This document shows positions 8,454-16,183 of a stretch of DNA of 48,939 bases, piece by piece. The DNA is from Allomuricauda sp. CAU 1633 (GTDB lineage: Bacteria > Bacteroidota > Bacteroidia > Flavobacteriales > Flavobacteriaceae). The translations under genes and the position numbers were made by a program. The stretch is taken from the NCBI RefSeq assembly GCF_017313225.1, contig NZ_JAFLNE010000012.1, forward strand, positions 1 through 48,939, read 5' to 3'. Within the stretch, counting starts at the first letter, position 1; every line of letters starts with the position of its first letter. The notes under the pieces were generated by a model. It worked only from the letters and a program-made list of their open reading frames with translations, did no database searches and was not told the origin of the DNA.

Positions 8454-10219
8454 TCCACTATCCCCATATTTTTTAAAAGAAAAGAAGCGTTCATATTTTG
8501 GCACACCCCTTCTTTGAACTTATAATCAAAGAACAGTTCTCCGTTGATGATCTGGGCATCAAAATAGCGGTTTTCCACTTCGGAAAGTTTGTCTGCAAGG
8601 GTGCACAAACTTAAATCGTGGGTGGCCACCATGCCCGTTGACCCATGTTGCACCAAACGCTCAATAAACTTTTTAGAGCCTTTGGCTTTGTCCACACTGT
8701 TGGTCCCTTTAAGGATTTCATCCAAAATCACGAAGCCATCTCCCTTCTCCAACTCCTCTACAATATATTTTAAGCGTTTCAGCTCTGCATAAAAATACGA
8801 GGTCTCATCCGCCAATGAATCTGAAGAACGCATACTCGTCAACAAGCGAACGGGAGCGTATTTTACTTCTTTTCCTTTTACAGGCAAACCCATATTTGCC
8901 ATGACTATCTGTAGGCCAACGGCCCGTAAAAAGGTACTTTTCCCGGCCATATTGGCCCCGGTAACGATACAAAAACGACCTTTTCCAATCTCAAAGTCGT
9001 TTAAAACGTTCTTTTGGGGGTCGACCAAAGGATGTCCTACCTCTTTTCCGCTCAATACCACATCGTCTTGCACCAAATTCGGGTAGGTATGGTCGGGATG
9101 GTTAAAGGCATAGGTACCCAATGTGATGTAGGCATCAAACTGGGCAATGGCCGAAAACCACTCCTCCACCTCATCCCCGTATTTTTCAATCCAAGACTCT
9201 ACTTTGTAAGCAAAGTATAAACTCCACAGCAAAAATCCCTGCCCGAACAGCAGCACTAAAAAGTTGTTCTGCTGTTCGAAGTTGTCCATTCTTCGACTGA
9301 AGTTTTTCAATATTTTTGACGTCTTCTCACCTTCGACCTCCAGCTTTTTTTGAAGGTTCTGCAAGAGTTCCGATTTGAAATTTTGTCCTTCCAGTTCAGA
9401 AATCAAGCGCTGATGTTGTTGTATGGTTTCCTGTGCTTCAGAAACTTGAACTGCAAACTTGAGAATGCTCTTGGAAAAACGCCCTACAATCCCAATCCCA
9501 AAAAAGAACCAGAGTACCACCAAACTTTCAGGCACCGAACCAGAAACGGTCAAAAAAATCAACAAAATGGAGAGCAATGCAAAAATGGGTGTCACTACGC
9601 CCACCCAGTTTGGTGTGAACGAAACATGGTTTTTCATCCAATCCGATACCAAATCAGGTGAAATCCTAGGCTTAGTTTCGCCCGCTAAAGCCGAAAAATG
9701 TTGTCGCCATTCCGGTAATTGGGCCAATTCTTGAATTGCCTGTTGCTTTTTGGCAATATCCTTCGGATGTCCATCCAACAAAAGACCAGAAAACACTTTC
9801 CTGCCCTGTACCAGAGTCGTTCGGTTGGTGTATTGATAAAAGGAACCTCTTCCAAACACATCCAAATCTTGCGCATAAGGATGGTCTGGTTGCAAAAATT
9901 CTCTTCCGTCTGGTAAATGGTGATACCGGCGGGCCAAAATTTCCAGTTCTTTTGTATTGATGTCGATTAGCCGTTGTACATATGCCTTATACCGCTTTAC
10001 ATTGATAAAACGAATAATCAGATATATGAACAACCCAACGCCTAAGGGCATTAGTATAAAAATTGCCTCCGTTCTCCAAAAGAAGTAAGCCCCAAGGGTC
10101 AATGTTAAAAATATGAACAACCGTAAGGTGGCCAAAAGGGCCAATCGCTTTTTTACCTGCTGAAGTTCCTGCTGATGCTTGTCTTTTAGAGATGTGTAAA
10201 ACTGCTGTAAATCCACCAT
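8450..10219 (-). CDS. Membrane-anchored MutS-like ATPase
   Basis: This 589-aa protein has a C-terminal MutS domain V ATPase: Walker A TGANMAGKST (420-429), signature region SSDSLADETSYFYAE (465-479), Walker B FVILDE (496-501) and the switch VATHDLS (531-537). There is no mismatch-recognition domain. Instead four hydrophobic helices lie at about 31-48, 53-72, 205-225 and 231-248, and a fifth weaker one at about 320-338. It therefore probably sits in the inner membrane and is not the mismatch-repair MutS. The lever/clamp region is reduced. It is the last gene of a six-gene leftward operon and starts directly after the stop of the YjbR-like gene. Confidence 0.85.
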   Translation of the reverse strand: MVDLQQFYTSLKDKHQQELQQVKKRLALLATLRLFIFLTLTLGAYFFWRTEAIFILMPLGVGLFIYLIIRFINVKRYKAYVQRLIDINTKELEILARRYHHLPDGREFLQPDHPYAQDLDVFGRGSFYQYTNRTTLVQGRKVFSGLLLDGHPKDIAKKQQAIQELAQLPEWRQHFSALAGETKPRISPDLVSDWMKNHVSFTPNWVGVVTPIFALLSILLIFLTVSGSVPESLVVLWFFFGIGIVGRFSKSILKFAVQVSEAQETIQQHQRLISELEGQNFKSELLQNLQKKLEVEGEKTSKILKNFSRRMDNFEQQNNFLVLLFGQGFLLWSLYFAYKVESWIEKYGDEVEEWFSAIAQFDAYITLGTYAFNHPDHTYPNLVQDDVVLSGKEVGHPLVDPQKNVLNDFEIGKGRFCIVTGANMAGKSTFLRAVGLQIVMANMGLPVKGKEVKYAPVRLLTSMRSSDSLADETSYFYAELKRLKYIVEELEKGDGFVILDEILKGTNSVDKAKGSKKFIERLVQHGSTGMVATHDLSLCTLADKLSEVENRYFDAQIINGELFFDYKFKEGVCQNMNASFLLKNMGIVD

Positions 10220-10585
10220 CTAATCTCCACCCATATTTTGCAATTCCTGCTGTAGTTTTTTGGTAAGTCCGGCCACTACAAGTTCGTAGGAATGGTCCAC
10301 CAGTTCCAGAATCAATTTTGCAGGTAGGTTTTCCAAGAAAAGGGTGTTCCAATGGGTTTTGCTCATGTGGTAGCCCGGAATAATGGTCCCATCGTATTCC
10401 TCTCGCAGTTCCACGGCACGTTCTGGGTCACATTTTAAATTGCACTGTGGAGGGAGTCGTTCCAAGGATACCAAGGCGAACATTTTGCCCATCACTTTAA
10501 ACACCAACGTATTTGCGTCAAAGGGGAACTCCTCGGTCACCCCTTTTTTTGTGAGGCAATATTCACGAAGTTCCTCAACATTCAT
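10220..10585 (-). CDS. MmcQ/YjbR-family protein
   Basis: This 121-aa protein starts at MNVEELREYC. A frame reaching 10639 would overlap the upstream gene and adds an unlikely N-terminus, so the internal ATG two bases past the upstream stop is preferred. MmcQ/YjbR (cyaY-like fold, DNA-binding) hallmarks are CLTKKGVTEEFPFDANTLVF, KMFALVSLERLPPQCNLKC, then GYHMSKTHWNTLFLE and ELVDHSYELVVAGLTKK. Members bind DNA non-specifically, and the biological role is poorly defined. It is translationally coupled to both neighbours. Confidence 0.85.
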   Translation of the reverse strand: MNVEELREYCLTKKGVTEEFPFDANTLVFKVMGKMFALVSLERLPPQCNLKCDPERAVELREEYDGTIIPGYHMSKTHWNTLFLENLPAKLILELVDHSYELVVAGLTKKLQQELQNMGGD

Positions 10586-10587
10586 AA

Positions 10588-10986
10588 TTAGATGCCTTGC
10601 GAATCGTACACAATGACCTTTTCCCAAAGATCTTTGCACTCTTCTATAAAAACAAGGTGCGGCGGTTCTGTTTGGTAGGCTTCCTGTGCTTCGGCGGACT
10701 CAAATGACACGATGAGTGCATAAGTGAACGAGTCATCCACTACATCCCGAACCGCTTTGGGTGGTTTTCCAATATATTGGGTCTTGGCGTATTGCGAATT
10801 GTCCAGAAACTTTCTTAGGGAAGCTTCAAACTTGGCCCTGTCGGCCTCGTTATCTGGGTTTTTGAACCAGAAATAAACGGTATGCGCAAATGCGTCGTCA
10901 AAATTAGTCTTCATGTCGTTTTTGATTTGTACACAACTGGAGGAAACTATTCCCACCAAAAATAGAATAATGATTCTTGTTTTCAT
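10588..10986 (-). CDS. Dabb (stress-responsive A/B barrel) lipoprotein
   Basis: This 132-aa protein has an N-terminal lipoprotein signal (MKTRIIILFLVGIVSSSC; lipobox SSSC, so Cys18 would be lipidated). After it comes a Dabb ferredoxin-like domain: FAHTVYFWFKNPDNEADRA, FEASLRKFLDN, the central IGKPPKAVRDVVDDSFTYAL and the final PPHLVFIEECKDLWEKVIVY. Dabb domains form dimeric alpha/beta barrels, and functions vary or are unknown. Export as a lipoprotein is typical of some Bacteroidota versions. It sits six bases after the DUF4230 gene in the same operon. Confidence 0.85.
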   Translation of the reverse strand: MKTRIIILFLVGIVSSSCVQIKNDMKTNFDDAFAHTVYFWFKNPDNEADRAKFEASLRKFLDNSQYAKTQYIGKPPKAVRDVVDDSFTYALIVSFESAEAQEAYQTEPPHLVFIEECKDLWEKVIVYDSQGI

Positions 10987-10992
10987 GTTTAT

Positions 10993-11616
10993 TTATTGTT
11001 CTATAAATTGTTTTTCTCGATTTGAAATTTCCAAAGCAGAGTAATCCAAGGTCCAACCAATGGTCTCCACAATTTTTTCCACCACCAAAACGGCCTGCAA
11101 GGCTTCTTTACGAGCTGTTTCCATCAGCCCGCTTTCGGGGATTTTCTGTTTGATGTGTTCCTTAGCTTCCTGATTCAATTTGGTGAGGTCGTTGGGTGAA
11201 AAGCTGTTGAACAGCCCATTTTTGATATCATAAAACTGCAAATCAGGTTCAATGGACAACACTTCTGGCTCTGGAAAATTACGCAATATGATTTTCTTAT
11301 TTTGGGTGTCGGCAGATAAATCCAATTTCCCAAGATCATATCCGATATGTGCTTGTGCTTTTACCACAATGAGTGCCTTTTTCTTGCTTCGCAAAAGGCT
11401 CATAAAGCTGTCCTTGGTGTTTTCGTAATGATAGATTTCGGCAAAATCGCCTTCCACAGAAACCAATTTGCAAACGCTCCGAATCTTGTCCAACAAGACC
11501 GTGGATTGCTGTTCGGTGATTTCTCTGCTCTTCTTTTTTCGGAATAGGGAGAACACCCAATACATGAGTATGGCACCCAATACTACCCCGAGAATGGTAT
11601 CAACTATTTCACCCAT
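10993..11616 (-). CDS. DUF4230 protein
   Basis: This 207-aa protein has one N-terminal membrane anchor (about residues 6-23, DTILGVVLGAILMYWVFS) followed by a basic RKKKSRE stop-transfer. The DUF4230 domain spans about 35-190, with the family-typical start LVSVEGDFAEIYHYEN, KKALIVVKAQAHIGYDLGKL, IILRNFPEPEVLSIEPDLQFYDI and a C-terminal amphipathic helical part. The function of the family is unknown; the topology suggests a domain outside the membrane. It overlaps the upstream DUF4260 gene by 8 bp. Confidence 0.85.
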   Translation of the reverse strand: MGEIVDTILGVVLGAILMYWVFSLFRKKKSREITEQQSTVLLDKIRSVCKLVSVEGDFAEIYHYENTKDSFMSLLRSKKKALIVVKAQAHIGYDLGKLDLSADTQNKKIILRNFPEPEVLSIEPDLQFYDIKNGLFNSFSPNDLTKLNQEAKEHIKQKIPESGLMETARKEALQAVLVVEKIVETIGWTLDYSALEISNREKQFIEQ

Positions 11617-11965
11617 TATTGCCTATTTCACCCAAGTGGGTAAACTTAAATCCTTTATCATATTTTAGACCATAGCCCATTGCCCTATCCATAGCTGAAT
11701 GCGAAAACAGAATAATTCCAATGAGCTGGCATAAAGGTATAGAAAAGTAGACACCCATCCCATAGATTAGTAGGGCCAAGCCTTTGTGATGGAATAGGTT
11801 ATAGGAAACCGCCCCGATTTTATTCCCAAAAAGGTAGCCCAGCATTCCGATATCCGGGGTAAGAATCAATACCAAAAACCACCACCAGGCATAGGGGGTC
11901 AAACTAAACAAATAAATGCCCAAACCGAACATCATCCATTCCTCGAGTTTTAATAGTGTTTTCAT
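11609..11965 (-). CDS. DUF4260 membrane protein
   Basis: This 118-aa integral membrane protein has four likely helices (about 8-25, 27-47, 62-80 and 80-92). DUF4260 features are LLKLEEWMMFGLGIYLFS, LTPDIGMLGYLFGNKIGA, YNLFHHKG and SHSAMDRAMGYGLKY near the end, with conserved Asp and His residues inside or next to helices. The function is unknown. It overlaps the upstream cyclase-family gene by 4 bp (ATGA type), indicating translational coupling. Confidence 0.85.
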   Translation of the reverse strand: MKTLLKLEEWMMFGLGIYLFSLTPYAWWWFLVLILTPDIGMLGYLFGNKIGAVSYNLFHHKGLALLIYGMGVYFSIPLCQLIGIILFSHSAMDRAMGYGLKYDKGFKFTHLGEIGNNG

Positions 11966-12714
11966 GTGTTCAAAATTTTATAGAGTACTGGTCTGCTGGG
12001 GCTGGCATCATTTTCAAAGGGTGCCACTTGAAGGTCTAAAAAATAGGTCCCATCCACTACTTTGTTGGGCACATAGATAAATTCGGTAATGGTAGCCTTT
12101 TCGTGGGGTTTGCCTTGGATGTTCCAAAAGGCATTGTGGGATAAAAGTGCTCCCGCATCCCGTTCCTTGTCCACCGAGGGTAAATCTATCAGTAAGTGTT
12201 TTACTCCTTTTTTTACTAAATATTCTGCTGCTTCCTTCAACAAATAGGGTGGGTTGGTATCTGAATATTTCCTGGACCGTTTGTCCTTAAGGTTGGGCAG
12301 CGTCCGAATCACCACCGCATCCCGTTTTTTGTTGCCCAAGGCATATTTTAGTTGCTTTTCGGAAATGACAAAATCTTCACCTTCCTGTTCGGGGGCCACG
12401 GTGATGACCTCGGCCAAAAAGAAGAACTGCTTTAGTTTTTTATTGACGGAATGAAACGCCTCCGTAATATGACCCAGACACTCGGTATGGGTAACGTGGC
12501 TATGCGGGTTGAACCAAATGTCATTGAAGTTGGTGGACGCCCCCTCGGTCACTTTTCCCGTAAAACCATCTTGTTTGTGCGGTTTTATTTTCGGTGAATC
12601 CAAGTACCACGCATTGACACCCCCCTCCCCATCTTGGAGGGATATGGAAATATCAAGAGGTTTGGTCAAATCAATTGTATAATTTCTGGAGTTGTATTTT
12701 ATGGTGGCTATCAT
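11962..12714 (-). CDS. Cyclase-family (kynurenine formamidase-like) hydrolase
   Basis: This 250-aa protein belongs to the cyclase family (PF04199), a metal-dependent hydrolase fold that includes kynurenine formamidase KynB. The metal motif is FNPHSHVTHTECLGHI, a variant of the family HxGTHxDxPxH pattern. The later YLVKKGVKHLLIDLPSVDKE and LLSHNAFW are also typical. The substrate cannot be inferred: no kynurenine pathway genes are nearby. It is the first gene of the six-gene operon 12714 to 8450; all following genes are overlapping or within six bases. Confidence 0.8.
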   Translation of the reverse strand: MIATIKYNSRNYTIDLTKPLDISISLQDGEGGVNAWYLDSPKIKPHKQDGFTGKVTEGASTNFNDIWFNPHSHVTHTECLGHITEAFHSVNKKLKQFFFLAEVITVAPEQEGEDFVISEKQLKYALGNKKRDAVVIRTLPNLKDKRSRKYSDTNPPYLLKEAAEYLVKKGVKHLLIDLPSVDKERDAGALLSHNAFWNIQGKPHEKATITEFIYVPNKVVDGTYFLDLQVAPFENDASPSRPVLYKILNT

Positions 12715-12856
12715 TCAAACTTTACTTGAAACAGTAATTAAATCAATTCATTTGATAAATGCAATAAATCCCTTTTTTTGTTGAGTGAAATTCTGGAGGG
12801 ACTTTGTGTTAAAAATCAACTTAACTAAAAACTGCGGGGGTCTATTTTGGGAAAAA

Positions 12857-12871
12857 TACCAAATTTTGGTA
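12857..12871. promoter_or_regulatory. Palindromic candidate operator of parDE
   Basis: TACCAAATTTTGGTA is a perfect 7-bp dyad around one central base, ending 22 bp before the parD start codon. ParD antitoxins autorepress by binding such dyads over their promoter. Binding is inferred. Confidence 0.5.
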
Positions 12872-12893
12872 CTTTTAAACAAAGAATTGAATT

Positions 12894-13145
12894 ATGAGCA
12901 AAAACACATCCATATCACTTGGAAGTTATTTCGACCAATTTGTGAACACCCAAGTTTCTGCTGGAAGGTATAAAAACGTTAGCGAAGTCATCAGGGCTGG
13001 TCTTCGACTTTTGGAAAACGAAGAAAGTAAAGCAATGGTTTTACGAAATGCCATACAAGAAGGAATTGATAGTGGAATATCTCATGATTTTGACCCAGAC
13101 AAGCACCTCAAAGAGTTGAAAGCTAGACGGACAAAGAATGACTAA
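12894..13145 (+). CDS. parD: ParD-family antitoxin
   Basis: This 83-aa protein has an N-terminal ribbon-helix-helix domain (SKNTSISLGSYFDQFVNTQV, GRYKNVSEVIRAGLRLLE) typical of ParD/CC2985-type antitoxins. The C-terminal tail (about 50-83) is charged and binds the toxin in known systems. It overlaps parE by 8 bp, the usual antitoxin-first arrangement. A palindrome 22 bp upstream is a plausible autoregulatory operator. The pair lies in the accessory patch between the cyclase operon and hemW. Confidence 0.9.
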   Translation: MSKNTSISLGSYFDQFVNTQVSAGRYKNVSEVIRAGLRLLENEESKAMVLRNAIQEGIDSGISHDFDPDKHLKELKARRTKND

Positions 13146-13437
13146 ATATGAATTAACCAAAAAAGCAGTTCAAGATTTAGGTGAAATTTGGGAATACACT
13201 GTTGAAAAATGGTCAGAACAGCAAGCAGATAGATATTATAATTTATTGTTGGACAGCTGTCAGGATATTGCCAACAATCCTGAATTAGGTAAAAATTATG
13301 ATGGAATTACAACTAACTTATATGGGCTTAAAACCAATCGGCATATCATTTTTTATCGAAAACGGTTAGACCAACCGATTGAAATAACAAGAATTCTGCA
13401 CGAACAAATGGACTTAAAAAACAGAGTGACCGAATAG
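13138..13437 (+). CDS. parE: ParE-family toxin
   Basis: This 99-aa RelE/ParE-superfamily toxin shows YELTKKAVQDLGEIWEYTVE, then EQQADRYYNLLLDSC, NPELGKNYDGI and the C-terminal HIIFYRKRLDQPIEITRILH. Length and order are complete, so it looks functional. Chromosomal ParE toxins usually inhibit DNA gyrase; the target of this one is not shown by sequence. Its start lies inside the end of parD, so translation is coupled. Confidence 0.9.
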   Translation: MTKYELTKKAVQDLGEIWEYTVEKWSEQQADRYYNLLLDSCQDIANNPELGKNYDGITTNLYGLKTNRHIIFYRKRLDQPIEITRILHEQMDLKNRVTE

Positions 13438-13754
13438 TAAAAGCCGCTCCCAACCGGGTTTATCAAATATTGTTTTTGAATCCCATTTGAATTGGTCTGC
13501 ATTCAGGTACGGCCTAAAAGAATACTTAGACTCAAGGGTTTGAGACACGGAAAATATCACTTGCAATGTCATTCACTACGGCGTTTGTATTTTTAAATTT
13601 AGCTATCAATTGGAAATAGCGTTTTATGAGTTGAGAAAGTGCACCGGTCTATTGCAGCATTGATTTTTTGTTCCCAAAAAACTACCTTCACGTATCGGTC
13701 GATATAAATCATTAAAACGATTCATATCTTTAAACGTTGTAGCACATTAAAAAA
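13438..13754. other. Non-coding stretch between parE and the orphan cassette-like gene
   Basis: These 317 bp hold no convincing gene. The last 66 bp (from 13689) form the left boundary of the orphan unit described next. The part before 13689 shows no clear terminator or RNA; it may be decayed accessory DNA. Confidence 0.5.
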
Positions 13755-14462
13755 ATGAACGTTTTAGAAGAAAATTTAGCGGAATATAAAACTGACTTTC
13801 CAAAAAGCTGGTCTTTTCTTTGGTCACCAGAGGAAGCCGAAAAAATTTCTGAAGAACATAAAGACCAAATTCATTTTCTGAATAAAAAAGGAACTGAAAT
13901 TGTAAAAGAATACCTGAATTCTTCTAAAATGTTAGCTTACTCAACTGGAACTGATTGGAGTCCATTTACGAAAGGATATTTCAAAACGGAAAAGAAGTTT
14001 CAAATTACAATGGACTGTGGTTCGGAAATAAAAAAATGGCTCTACAATCTTGGAATTCCATTTGATAAGTATGTTTTTGTAGAATCCGACAATTCTGGAC
14101 AAGCAATAATGCTGACTTGGAAAATGGTAATCAAACATTGGGAAGGAATGTTTTGGGATACTGACTTGACAATTTTTGACGGAAGTCTGAATTGGGCACT
14201 ATTTTATTATCACGAAAGTGAACTCTTTTTTGGAAAGGACAACGTGTTCGACCAGGAAGCGGAATTTGAAAAAAATCTTGAACAAAATAGACTATTAAGC
14301 GAAATAAAAAACCGAATAAAATAACGTGCTACAACGATGTATAACCGCAATTACGGCGGATTCGACTACGTCCGAATCCACTCGGAATTGCTAACGTCAG
14401 TGCTTAACCGAAAAACATTATCTTTAATCCCGTAACTGACGGTTATACGAGACCGATACGTG
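13689..14462 (+). mobile_element. Cassette-like unit: orphan gene inside nested inverted repeats
   Basis: Outer arms CACGTATCGGTC (13689-13700) and GACCGATACGTG (14451-14462) are exact reverse complements. Inner arms CGTTGTAGCAC (13735-13745) and GTGCTACAACG (14326-14336) are also exact, lying 9 bp before the start codon and 1 bp after the stop codon of a single gene. The 774-bp unit thus looks like a self-contained gene package. No transposase or recombinase is inside. It is comparable in logic to an integron cassette or a non-autonomous element moved in trans, but no known family is recognised with certainty. Confidence 0.5.
13755..14324 (+). CDS. Orphan 189-aa protein in cassette-like unit
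   Basis: This cytosolic 189-aa protein has no signal or membrane segment and is rich in aromatic residues. Notable stretches are PKSWSFLWSPEEAEKISEEH, STGTDWSPFTKGYF, a TWKMVIKHWEGMFW segment near 124-137 and DGSLNWALFYYHESELFFGK near 144-163. The layout loosely recalls small cassette-borne proteins such as DUF2947 or immunity-like proteins, but this is a weak impression and no family is claimed. It is AT-rich compared with the flanking core genes. It is enclosed by exact inverted repeats, with the stop codon 1 bp from the downstream repeat. Confidence 0.65.
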   Translation: MNVLEENLAEYKTDFPKSWSFLWSPEEAEKISEEHKDQIHFLNKKGTEIVKEYLNSSKMLAYSTGTDWSPFTKGYFKTEKKFQITMDCGSEIKKWLYNLGIPFDKYVFVESDNSGQAIMLTWKMVIKHWEGMFWDTDLTIFDGSLNWALFYYHESELFFGKDNVFDQEAEFEKNLEQNRLLSEIKNRIK

Positions 14463-14467
14463 CAACC
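14326..14467. repeat. Strongly folding palindromic tail of the cassette-like unit
   Basis: This segment contains nested complementary arms. TATAACCG (14340-14347) pairs with CGGTTATA (14440-14447). GCAATT (14347-14352) pairs with AATTGC (14386-14391), enclosing GGATTCG (14358-14364) with CGAATCC (14373-14379). CGTCAGT (14395-14401) pairs with ACTGACG (14435-14441). Single-stranded DNA would fold into a branched hairpin, like attC recombination sites; GTATAAC/GTTATAC at its base is one base off the attC core consensus RYYYAAC/GTTRRRY. It may alternatively act as a transcription terminator or RNA stabiliser. Confidence 0.6.
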
Positions 14468-14497
14468 TCCCGAATTGAGAGACTGAACACCTCAGCG

Positions 14498-15625
14498 TTA
14501 CCTTAAGAAAAACAAATCACTGGCAATCCCATCCGCCAAAAACTTTCCTTTTTTGGTGGTGAGCAGCGTATCGTTTTCCAGAACGAGTAAACCCTGCTCT
14601 AAAAATTTATGGGATTGTTGGGTTAGGTATTCCACATATTTTGGACCGAAATCGGCTGTTATCCGTTCCAAAGAAACACCCCAAATAGTTCTCAGTCCGG
14701 TCATCACGTATTCGTTGTAGCGGTCTGTCTGGGTCAAGGTTTCAGTTTCGTTGGGTAACTCCCCCGCTCCTATGGATTTGATGTATTTGACATTGTTCCG
14801 AATGTTCCAGCTTCGGTTTTGCCCATCAAAGGAATGGGCGGATGGGCCAATGCCCAAATAGGTTTTCCCCAACCAATACGACGTATTGTTTCGGGAAAAG
14901 AAACCTGGTTTTCCAAAGTTGGAAATTTCATAATTGATAAACCCATTCGCTTCCAATAGATCCACCAAAATGTAAAATTGTTCTTGCGCCTGCTCGTCAT
15001 CCACATCGGGGACGATGCCTTTTTCGATAAACTTTTTGAGGGCGGTTTTGGGCTCCACAGTCAACGCATAACTGGAGATATGGGGCAAGCCAAAATCCAC
15101 CGTTTTTTGGATGTTGGTTTTCCAACGGTCATTGGACATGCCAGGGATTCCGTAGATCAAATCGATGGAGATATTATCGAAGTGCTTTGTGGCTTCCCGA
15201 ATGCAGTTTTCGGCTTCTTCGGCATTGTGAGCACGGTTCATTAACTGCAAATCTTCCTCAAAAAAGGATTGTATGCCGATGCTGAGTCGGTTTATGAGAC
15301 TATTGGACAGTTGAACAATTCGATTGCTGGACAAATCATCCGGATTGGCTTCCAAAGTGATTTCCGGCATATCAATTACGTTGTAATGGTCATACACCGT
15401 TTGAATCAATCGCTCAATCTCCTCATTGGAAAGTACGGATGGTGTTCCTCCTCCAAAATAAATGGTTTCTACTAGCTCATTGGGCAGTTCATCCTTTCGC
15501 AGTTCCATCTCTTTGACAAGGGCGTCCACCATAGTCTCCTTTTTACCCAATTGTGTGGAAAAATGAAAATCGCAATAATGGCAAGCTTGTTTGCAAAACG
15601 GCACGTGAATATAAACTCCAGACAT
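14498..15625 (-). CDS. hemW: Radical SAM heme chaperone HemW
   Basis: This 375-aa member of the HemN/HemW family has the radical SAM cluster motif CKQACHYC (Cys11, Cys15, Cys18) at the very N-terminus, FGGGTPSVLS, the IGIQSF region and YLGIGPSAHSFDG, with the C-terminal HemN domain from about 290. HemW lacks the extra N-terminal segment of true HemN coproporphyrinogen III dehydrogenase and delivers heme to membrane proteins. The short N-terminus supports HemW. It starts two bases after the ruvC stop and is the last gene of the lipoprotein-ruvC-hemW operon. Confidence 0.9.
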   Translation of the reverse strand: MSGVYIHVPFCKQACHYCDFHFSTQLGKKETMVDALVKEMELRKDELPNELVETIYFGGGTPSVLSNEEIERLIQTVYDHYNVIDMPEITLEANPDDLSSNRIVQLSNSLINRLSIGIQSFFEEDLQLMNRAHNAEEAENCIREATKHFDNISIDLIYGIPGMSNDRWKTNIQKTVDFGLPHISSYALTVEPKTALKKFIEKGIVPDVDDEQAQEQFYILVDLLEANGFINYEISNFGKPGFFSRNNTSYWLGKTYLGIGPSAHSFDGQNRSWNIRNNVKYIKSIGAGELPNETETLTQTDRYNEYVMTGLRTIWGVSLERITADFGPKYVEYLTQQSHKFLEQGLLVLENDTLLTTKKGKFLADGIASDLFFLR

Positions 15626-15627
15626 GG

Positions 15628-16179
15628 TCAGCGAAGTTTATCCGGATTCTGCTTAACGAAGGCTTCCCATCCCGTGTAACTTTTGCCTACTTGCACTTTT
15701 CCATCATTATAAAAATGGCAAACAGCGGCGGCGAGTCCGTCTGTGCTGTCCAGATTTTTGGGGAGGGTTTTCAACTTCAGCAGGCTTTGCAACATTTTGG
15801 CCACCTGCTCTTTGCTGGCGTTTCCGTTTCCGGTAATGGCCATCTTGATTTTCTTGGGCATATACTCCGTAATCGGAACTTGCCGGGATAATCCCGCGGC
15901 CATGGCCACGCCTTGTGCCCGACCCAATTTTAGCATGGACTGTACATTTTTTCCATAAAAAGGAGCCTCAATGGCGATTTCATCGGGGTGGTAGGTGTCA
16001 ATCAATTCCAGTGTACGCTCAAAAATAAGTTTGAGTTTGGTGTAGGGGTCGTCATATTTTCGGAGCATCAACTCGTTCATCTGCACAAAGTGCATCTGTT
16101 TGCTGACCACCTTTATGATGCCAAAACCCATGACAGTTGTTCCTGGGTCAATCCCTAAAATGATTTTTTCTGTTGCCAA
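15628..16179 (-). CDS. ruvC: Holliday junction resolvase RuvC
   Basis: This 183-aa RuvC resolvase cuts Holliday junctions in recombinational repair with RuvAB. The metal-binding residues are visible: Asp11 in ILGIDPGT, Glu71 in EIAIEAPFYG, Asp144 and Asp147 in DSTDGLAAAVCH. Length is close to the family norm with a short C-terminal extension. It is in a leftward operon between a small lipoprotein gene and hemW; this ruvC-hemW neighbourhood occurs in other Flavobacteriia as far as I recall. ruvAB are not in the window. Confidence 0.95.
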   Translation of the reverse strand: MATEKIILGIDPGTTVMGFGIIKVVSKQMHFVQMNELMLRKYDDPYTKLKLIFERTLELIDTYHPDEIAIEAPFYGKNVQSMLKLGRAQGVAMAAGLSRQVPITEYMPKKIKMAITGNGNASKEQVAKMLQSLLKLKTLPKNLDSTDGLAAAVCHFYNDGKVQVGKSYTGWEAFVKQNPDKLR

Positions 16180-16183
16180 ATCT

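Noticed and set aside
13689..14462. Interpretation as a classical integron cassette array
   Set aside because: No IntI-type integrase is in the window, there is only one clear unit, and the core sites deviate from RYYYAAC/GTTRRRY.
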